DNA of 64,000 nucleotides from Macrostomum hystrix (Eukaryota > Platyhelminthes > Macrostomidae), in assembly GCA_950097015.1 (NCBI GenBank), contig CATNEN010000001.1, positions 24,915,001-24,979,000 of the forward strand, given 5' to 3'. Numbering within the stretch: position 1 is the stretch's first letter; each line of letters opens with the position of its first letter. Made by a program: the position numbers and the translations under genes. Positions 54,601 to 61,161 of this stretch are shown one piece after another. The notes below the pieces were generated by a model, which ran no database searches, was not told where the DNA came from, and worked only from the letters and a program-made list of their open reading frames with translations.

Positions 54601-55710
54601 ACAGACCGACGCATATACGCACAAAACCCAGCCGCTACTGACTGAAAGGTGGCAACGCGTACAGGCAACCAAAAAAATTACAAATACACTAAACAACAGC
54701 ATAACTAGTGAATTTCCTGAACGCATTCACACAATCAAATAATATAAAATCCTGAGTATGAGTTTTAACTCTACATGCTAAATATATGATCATTGCAAAG
54801 CCTTTTTACTGATAGACAGCGTGTCAACTCTGCTCTGGCACTAGCTGATTTTATAAATTTCTTAAAAAATAGGTAGCAACCAAATGAACAGCAACGTACG
54901 AGTACTATCACGCCTTCCACAAGACTGATCCACTGCCTCCTTCCAACCAAATACAGAATCCAAATTTATCAGAACATTTTAGCTTTTTGTGATAGATTGA
55001 GGTTTTCGAAACATCTCTATTTGACTGGAATTCCAAGTGCAAATACACTTGAGAATTACAATTTGATCAGTTTCGTATTGTTGACTTTTTTGTTTTAAGC
55101 TGTAGATACTCAATTGAACAATACTCAAGTCATGTTTGAATAATAAGCCTTAAGGTCTATTGTCTTTTGCTTTTGTTCTTATTTGCTGTTTCTCCTCAAT
55201 AAAGCTTGATGTTTTCGATTTCGTTTTGCAATTTTCTTCTGTTTAAACATGCCAGGCCTGGAGTGGCTGCACAGCCGAACCAGCGCTCAGCCCAGCAACA
55301 ACAGGTTCCGAGTGGACCTGCTGTACTGGGATGAGACCTACATCTATGCCTACTACCTGAACATACTCATTCTGGCTGAGAGTACCAACTACACTGTCTC
55401 TGCTGCCACCTTCTCACCGGGCGGAGGTCTCAGAAACTGCCTATTCGCTGTCATGAACATACAGTTTGTGACTCGGGATCGTGGATGGAGCAACTGCGCG
55501 ACAAACTGCGCCATCGCACACCTGCCGCACTGGCACAAGTGCTGCCACTGCTCGGGACCCTTTGGAAAGTACTTTAACTACCCGACTGCGCTGAACGTGC
55601 CCGCTGCTGACAGGGCCAAGGGCATTGTATGGTCACCGAACGCGCCCGGCAACATAACAGACGGCTTTTATTACAGCTTCAAGCAGCTGGAGATCCTCAT
55701 GCTCACGTGA
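51652..55710 (+). CDS. Secreted PAN + fibrinogen-related protein, gene 2 (complete)
   Basis: Exons 51652-52000, 52775-53022, 54031-54163 and 55256-55710 give 394 aa with the same four-exon, 1-0-1 phase structure as gene 1. The exon lengths 248, 133 and 455 are identical. Signal peptide: MQIRWSVILLALGCLTA. The first PAN-like module (QQCAMLCARQPRCAAL), second module (DCVAKCTGVPACRGVL) and truncated fibrinogen domain (GFGTYHSNYF, GLEWLHSRT, RDRGWSNCATNC, YYSFKQLEILM) are all intact. Starts at 51631 or 51583 would only lengthen the leader. Introns are 0.8-1.1 kb versus 67-117 bp in gene 1, partly through two SINE insertions. A polyadenylation signal AATAAA lies at 55877. Probably a secreted recognition protein. 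Confidence 0.88.
52278..52627 (+). mobile_element. SINE family 1 in intron 1 of PAN-fibrinogen gene 2
   Basis: Head GAGTAGAAGAGCGGTCTAACGC, B-box-like AACACGATTCCGTG, body GAACAATTTACGTAATTGAGG, GTACAGTGAGAGTGTACACTG, AGAATTGCCTCC and a TTATTACT tail. It accounts for about half of the 774-bp intron, which is 67 bp in genes 1 and 3. Confidence 0.88.
53330..53697 (+). mobile_element. SINE family 1 in intron 2 of PAN-fibrinogen gene 2
   Basis: One of the best-preserved copies: GAGTGGCAGAGCGGTTTACG head, GTCCCTGAACTCGATTCCG B-box region, GGCTTGTCGTGCAATTTACGC-type body (53445), GTGTGCTCAGGAGTCAGCG and an ATTATTATCATTATCA tail ending near 53697. Confidence 0.9.
54164..55255. other. Intron 3 of PAN-fibrinogen gene 2
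   Basis: A 1.1-kb AT-rich intron with no tandem array or SINE. The frame at 54134-54406 is not supported as an exon. Confidence 0.6.
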
Positions 55711-55876
55711 AGGATATTTTATATGACAGTTAAATTTCCAATTACGACTCCAATGACGACTTATTTGCGCGAACAGAATGTTGAGGAGGAGAATGTCAGG
55801 TGCCCACATGTGCCAGCGAACTTCATTCTACAGCCTCCAACAACGTCTATCGGTGAAGTACACCCCATTAACAAAT

Positions 55877-55882
55877 AATAAA
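55877..55882 (+). terminator. Polyadenylation signal of PAN-fibrinogen gene 2
   Basis: AATAAA 167 bp after the stop codon, in an AT-rich 3' UTR context. Confidence 0.5.
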
Positions 55883-55889
55883 ATCATAT

Positions 55890-56220
55890 TGAACCTTCTG
55901 GTTATCTGCTTAAAGTCGTTTTCTTGATGTACTTTTACTTCATGTACCTTTTTCACCTTTAGAACTGCTACACTTTTTCTAAAAGCAAAACCTCGCCTCA
56001 AAATTAGTCTTACTATGAGTCAGAAAACTATTGCTAGCTTGACTTGGCTTAGTAAGTACAGACTGAATAATAATGAGTAGGAACAATTGAGGAGCTTCCA
56101 AAAGCTTATGGCATTCTTCGCACTGCGGCGGAAAATTTCACGACAACTATTACAAAGAAAAACTGCCTTACTCCAATTAGAGAGGTGCATTTTTCTATGA
56201 ATTATTTATAGCAACTAGAC
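55890..56220. other. Spacer before 16-bp array
   Basis: Unremarkable intergenic sequence downstream of gene 2; nothing recognised. Confidence 0.4.
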
Positions 56221-57085
56221 TCTCATCTCTCCCGAGTCTCATCTCTCCCGTGTCTCATCTCTCCCGTGTCTCATCTCTCCCGTGTCTCATCTCTCCCGTG
56301 TCTCATCTCTCCCGTGTCTCATCTCTTCCGTGTCTCATCTCTCCCGTGTCTCATCTCTCCCGTGTCTCATCTCTCCCGTGTCTCATCTCTCCCGTGTCTC
56401 ATCTCTCCCGTGTCTCATCTCTCCCGTGTCTCATCTCTCCCGTGTCTCATCTCTCCCGAGTCTCATCTCTCCCGTGTCTCATCTCTCCCGTGTCTCATCT
56501 CTCCCGTGTCTCATCTCTCCCGTGTCTCATCTCTCCCGTGTCTCATCTCTTCCGTGTCTCATCTCTCCCGTGTCTCATCTCTCCCGTGTCTCATCTCTCC
56601 CGTGTCTCATCTCTCCCGTGTCTCATCTCTCCCGTGTCTCATCTCTTCCGTGTCTCATCTCTCCCGTGTCTCATCTCTTCCGTGTCTTATCTCTCCCGTG
56701 TCTCATCTCTCCCGTGTCTCATCTCTCCCGTGTCTCATCTCTCCCGTGTCTCATCTCTCCCGGGTCTCATCTCTCTCGGGTCTCATCTCTCCCGTGTCTC
56801 ATCTCTCCCGTGTCTCATCTCTCCCGTGTCTCATCTCTCCCGTGTCTCATCTCTCCCGTGTCTCATCTCTCCCGTGTCTCATCTCTCCCGTGTCTTATCT
56901 CTCCCGTGTCTCATCTCTCCCGTGTCTCATCTCTCCCGTGTCTCATCTCTCCCGTGTCTCATCTCTCCCGTGTCTCATCTCTCCCGTGCCTCATCTCTCC
57001 CGTGTCTCATCTCTCCCGTGTCTCATCTCTCCCGTGTCTCATCTCTCCCGTGTCTCATCTCTCCCGTGTCTCATCTCCTCTGGTC
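56221..57085. repeat. 16-bp minisatellite
   Basis: About 54 units of TCTCATCTCTCCCGTG with rare single-base variants (TTCCGTG, CCCGAG, CCCGGG). Because 16 leaves remainder 1 on division by three, all forward frames are open for about 275-294 codons; these are artefacts. It is the most homogeneous array in the window. Confidence 0.98.
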
Positions 57086-57089
57086 TCAT

Positions 57090-57640
57090 CTCTTAACATT
57101 CGTCTATGAATCACAAAACTTTATTTTTTATTAACAATTCGCCTGTCATTTCTCGGCTGAAGTAAATACTCTATCGCTCATGAAAAAATCTGCATTATTT
57201 AACAAGACCTCGAGAAAGCGGTAAAGGGTCTGGCTTCTTGCACGCCGTGCAATTGTTTGTGCACCTGAGTTAGCTTTACCTGAGAAGTAATTCTTTACTT
57301 GAAGCAAAAGAGCCATTAAAAATGAAGTAGGCGTGGCTTAGAAATACGAGCTAGCTAACTGGCTGGAGTAGGCAGTTTGCAATTGAATAGCGTCACTCTT
57401 AACTTTTTAGACTGCGAGATTGCTAGTTTGTTGCTACGGCTAATTGGTAGCAATTATGCACTTTTATTAGGAGGCAGAATGCTAAAAAATAATTATATTT
57501 TTAGAAAAATTGCAACTTCTAAAATAAGTAACTTCCAACACACACTTCTGAAATTCTGAAGGTGTCTTAACTCTCCTACTATAGTCCCTCCTTAGCATCT
57601 GCTTATCGCCAGCCATAAGCGCCAAAACCCAACCATTTAC
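57090..57640. other. Spacer, no gene seen
   Basis: AT-rich DNA between the array and the LINE remnant. Confidence 0.4.
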
Positions 57641-58870
57641 TTTTGCACACCGAGTAAGGGTGCCTGCAGCGTGAGCAGCAGCACCTCCTGCACGGGCTGT
57701 GGGTGCAGCAGTTCACTTGGAGGGGTCAGGCCGGCGTGGCGATAGAGCGCCACTTTTGTGACTCGCTTCCCCGAGCCACATTTTAAAGACGGCATGTAGC
57801 AGGCTGGCTGCAGGCTTACTTGCTGTTCGAACGAGTCCGTCAGCGTCCAAGTCTCAGCGTTGTACCGCAGGACGGTCTCGATCTCGCCTGGATCGCCGCA
57901 GATCTTTGCGGACGTCAGGTACCAAAACAAACGAGGCATTAGACGAACTGCTGACAGCGCGGAAGCCCCTTTGCCTACCCGTCAGCGCCTCGGCAGAAAA
58001 TTGCGGCCTCGATGTCACCCGGCACCCAGAGAACGACGGTCTTCCTCGTGTTGATAACCAAGCCGACGCTCGTTGCAACGCCAAGCAGCTTGTCCAGCAA
58101 GGCGCTGGGTGCCTTTTACGTTCGAGGTGAGCATGGCGAGATTGTTGGCGGAGCCAAGCACTCTGAGCAGTCTTTCCGGTCGACCCAAGCGTCACCGCAG
58201 GAGGAAGCCATCTTCATCGTCGGTAGGCAGAGCATTTCGAAGCACCCAGTCAAGCACCAGGACGAACAGGAACGGAGCTAGCGCGTCCCTTGGAGCACCC
58301 TGAAATATGTCTCGAAGAAGGCGGACAGGTGGTCCGGTGTCATCGATGCCGCTCTCGTAGCACTTTGCAACACCATTGTGGTGGAGATCAGCTGCTCTGG
58401 CACAAGATACGCACGGAGCAAATGTGGGAGCGCAGCCCTCGCTTCTGAGTCGAATGCCTACATGGAGTCAATGATGACGACAATCAGATCTAACTGGCGC
58501 ATGCGCGCCTCCTCGATGATGCGGCGATGAGCCAGAATCTGCGTCGCTGTGCCGCGGTAGGGCCGAAACCCGTTTTCTGCTCAGGGCGCAGGCAGGGATC
58601 CAGCACGGGTTTGCAACCGCAAGAGCAGCATCCGGTTGAACAACTTCGCGGAGCTTGGTGCCACAGCTTCTAAGGAATGGCGATGATGTGCGCCATGTTC
58701 CACTCCGTGGACGGAGCATGAAGTAGGACAGCAGAGTTTTAGAGCAGGACAGTCTTAGAGATACTGCCTGGGCAGTATCGTCATAGGTATCGTCATCCAG
58801 AGCTGATGGAGATGGCAAGACTCGTTGAGTCGATGGTATGGCGGTCCAAAAAACCAAAGATCACGAGAGT
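57640..58870 (-). pseudogene. Decayed non-LTR (LINE) reverse transcriptase
   Basis: Reading the minus strand across shifting frames, the RT order is preserved: a GTATQILA..RRIIEEARMRQLDLIVV block (58560-58470) with the DF.KAFD motif degraded to IIDSM-stop-AFDSEAR, then ALPHLLRAYLVPEQLIST, QGAPRDALAPFLFVLVLD, LVINTRKTVVLWVPGDIEAA and the C-terminal YNAETWTLTDSFEQQV. The YADD site reads SANN. Several stops and frameshifts make it non-functional. The LINE clade is not assigned. Confidence 0.85.
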
Positions 58871-58874
58871 AGAG

Positions 58875-59520
58875 GGACGGGAAACTACACTTCTTAAAAA
58901 AGTAATGCAATACGGAAAAGTACAAATGCACACTATTTGTACAAGTACAAGTACACAGTATCGCCGAAAGAAAATTACGGATTTTTACTTTTTCACGTTA
59001 AGAATGAGATTGTTTTATATTGGAAGCAATAAAGTCCGAAGCTTTTCTTTTGATTTAACTTGCATAATTTGTTTCTCTAACGTATTTCACATCAGTCGAA
59101 GAAATCAGAAAACGTCCGGACAATAAACTACACAACGTCCAATTTGTTTTTCATTCGCTTTAGGACTACGTGGACAAGCAAAAGCACTATGCCGCTACTC
59201 ATAGAATAAAGATTATATTAAGTAGCATGAAGTGTAGACAACCTGAAAGTTGCTATTTCCAATCTTCTATGCAGTAATCCTTTAGTGGTACTTAAGAAAC
59301 GTTTGCAGACTGGAAACAATTGCAGTACGAAGTTTTTAGCCTTCAAATAAAATTGGAGTAATATTTCCTAGAATCCCCGCACAGAGAAAATCATCTTTGA
59401 GAAATAAATTTGCAAGCCCTTGTATGTGCGGTGCAATACATCTGGCCCATCTGGTTATTTCCATACTCCTTCACGAAAGAGGGCGTATTTGAGTATGAGT
59501 ATAGCATACTGTTGCCAAAT
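58875..59520. other. Spacer, no gene seen
   Basis: AT-rich DNA between the LINE remnant and its duplicated fragment; the frame at 58806-59126 has no domain. Confidence 0.4.
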
Positions 59521-59525
59521 TAAAA

Positions 59526-59686
59526 GTGGCGATAGAGCGCCACTTTTGTGACTCGCTTCCCCGAGCCACATTTTAAAGACGGCATGTAGCAGGCTGGCTG
59601 CAGGCTTACTTGCTGTTCGAACGAGTCCGTCAGCGTCCAAGTCTCAGCGTTGTACCGCAGGACGGTCTCGATCTCGCCTGGATCGC
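59526..59686 (-). mobile_element. 161-bp duplicate of the LINE 3' segment
   Basis: Apparently identical, as far as I can read, to 57736-57896 of the LINE remnant (offset 1790), same orientation. It contains the YNAETWTLT-coding region. At the right edge CTCGATCTCGCCT and AGGCGAGATCGAG form a perfect 13-bp inverted repeat around an 8-base loop. Confidence 0.9.
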
Positions 59687-59704
59687 TAGGCGAGATCGAG
59701 ATAT

Positions 59705-60130
59705 TGATAGATATTGTTATGATCTATAAAAATAATAACAATAACCCAGCTGCATGGAGAGGCACAGGGGGCAGTCATTAAAATTCTTAGCAAGGCTTAT
59801 CAGTACATCAATCATGTGTGCCATTCATAGGGAAAATGCCAAAAAGCTTTGGGAATCAACGACATACTCCGTATAATAATGGACTCATAACTTTACTCAT
59901 GCCACCAAAATTGCCTCGCAAATCTCAAAAAGTTTATCCCAGCCTCTACCCCCACAGTTAGAAGCTCAACAAAAACACAAAATATGGTGAGATATTGCAA
60001 CCAATAGCAATGGCATCTGCAAAAAGGGAAAAAGAACAGATAAGCAGCAACATTTTTCATACCCACTAAAAAGCTCCCAAGTAAAGGCTTCGCTAGATTT
60101 AGCAAATTGTGGATAGTTTTATTATTTCAC
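59705..60130. other. Upstream region of PAN-fibrinogen gene 3
   Basis: Intergenic DNA with no recognised feature. The minus-strand frame at 59893-60105 is unsupported. Confidence 0.4.
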
Positions 60131-60136
60131 AAAAAA

Positions 60137-60821
60137 ATGCCGAGTGACCCTCATCCTGTCATCGTTTGGACTCTGTGGTGGCTTCTCCTAACGTCAGCTT
60201 GCGTTTCGGCCTGCGACCTTGGACCGACGCTTAAACTGGCAAAAACTGTTGGCTGTCCAGCCAGCATCACGACGGACTCATCGCAGCAGTCGGTTGAGCA
60301 GCTCAGCAGGCAGCAGTGCGCCATGCTGTGCGCCAGGCAGCCCTGGTGCGCGGCCCTCACCTCACCTGACAGCGGCGGCTCGGGCACCTGCCGCCTGTTC
60401 ACTGCAGAGACGGTCCTGCTGGCCTGGAATGCGTCCTGCGCATCCGTTTCCAAAACATACGCCATCGCCATGGCCTCCAACGAGAGACTGACGGCCTTTG
60501 AGACAGGTGAGTGCTTGCTCCTGCTGCGTCAATTCGGGCAGCAATCTGAAACTCTTTCATCCTCGATCAACAGAGTACCTGGCCGCGCGAAACGTGTCCC
60601 GCAAGCGGCTCTACATTCCCTACAACTCGGCGAAGATCCTCGCTGCCTGGGCGCACCCGCAGCCACAGGCGGCGTCGCTCATTGGCTGCGTTGCCAAATG
60701 CACTGGAGTGCCAGCCTGTCGAGGGGTTCTGCACAACTCCAGCAACTGCTCCCTGCTCACCGACCACCCGCTGTGCCGCTGGTTCCAGCAGCCTCCGAAT
60801 GCCTCTCAGCTGGATGTCTAT
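60137..60821 (+). CDS. PAN + fibrinogen-related protein, gene 3 (exons 1-2 only)
   Basis: Exons 60137-60506 and 60574-60821 encode a signal peptide (VIVWTLWWLLLTSACVSA) and both PAN-like modules (QQCAMLCARQPWCAAL; GCVAKCTGVPACRGVL), in the same phases as genes 1 and 2. The second exon ends at a GTGGGT donor, weaker than GTGAGT elsewhere. Intron 1 (60507-60573) is identical to intron 1 of gene 1. Exons 3-4 (fibrinogen part) are not in the window: a Ty3/Gypsy element begins 132 bp into intron 2 and continues past the window's end. Whether the gene resumes beyond it is unknown, so it may be intact, interrupted or truncated. Confidence 0.82.
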
Positions 60822-60953
60822 GTGGGTACATCGTTGAAATTAAGCTTTTCAAGTGGTTTATATTTTTCAGAGAAAGCAACTGACAAGAATCTTACTTGCT
60901 TTAAAGACACCTTGTGTGGTGACGTGGCTCTGTTTGCGGCTGGCTAAGGCAGG

Positions 60954-61148
60954 TGTGTTGTGCACCTGCCCGGCACGTATCCAATTTTGGAATGTACGTG
61001 TGTTGATGTACGTGCTTTTAAACCTTCTATCCAATGTGCATGCGTGGAGTCTGCTATCGATTTTATAAATAAAATAAAATATAAAAGTCGCTGTGTCATC
61101 GCGTTTGGTAGTAGAGTTCGTTCTACAATCTTAAGTGAAGTCTTTACA
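60954..61148 (+). mobile_element. 5' LTR of a Ty3/Gypsy retrotransposon
   Basis: About 195 bp, beginning TGTGTTGTGCACC (or TGTTGTGCACC from 60956) and ending CTTTACA, i.e. TG..CA ends. It contains CCAAT, a TATA box (TATAAATA, 61064-61071) overlapping AATAAA, and is followed by one spacer base and a primer-binding-like site. The 3' LTR is outside the window, so the exact ends and target duplication cannot be confirmed. Confidence 0.72.
61064..61071 (+). promoter_or_regulatory. TATA box/poly(A) signal in the Gypsy LTR
   Basis: TATAAATA overlapping AATAAA (61068-61073), about 80 bp from the LTR's 3' end; the usual compact arrangement for a short LTR. Confidence 0.5.
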
Positions 61149-61149
61149 G

Positions 61150-61159
61150 TGGCGACGAG
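61150..61159 (+). other. Primer-binding site of the Gypsy element
   Basis: TGGCGACGAG directly after the LTR (one-base gap), beginning with TGG as expected for the complement of a tRNA CCA end. The priming tRNA is not identified. Confidence 0.55.
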
Positions 61160-61161
61160 AA

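Noticed and set aside
56250-57134. Three overlapping ~275-294-codon plus-strand frames
   Set aside because: All arise from the 16-bp array, which cycles through frames; identical peptides in three frames exclude coding function.
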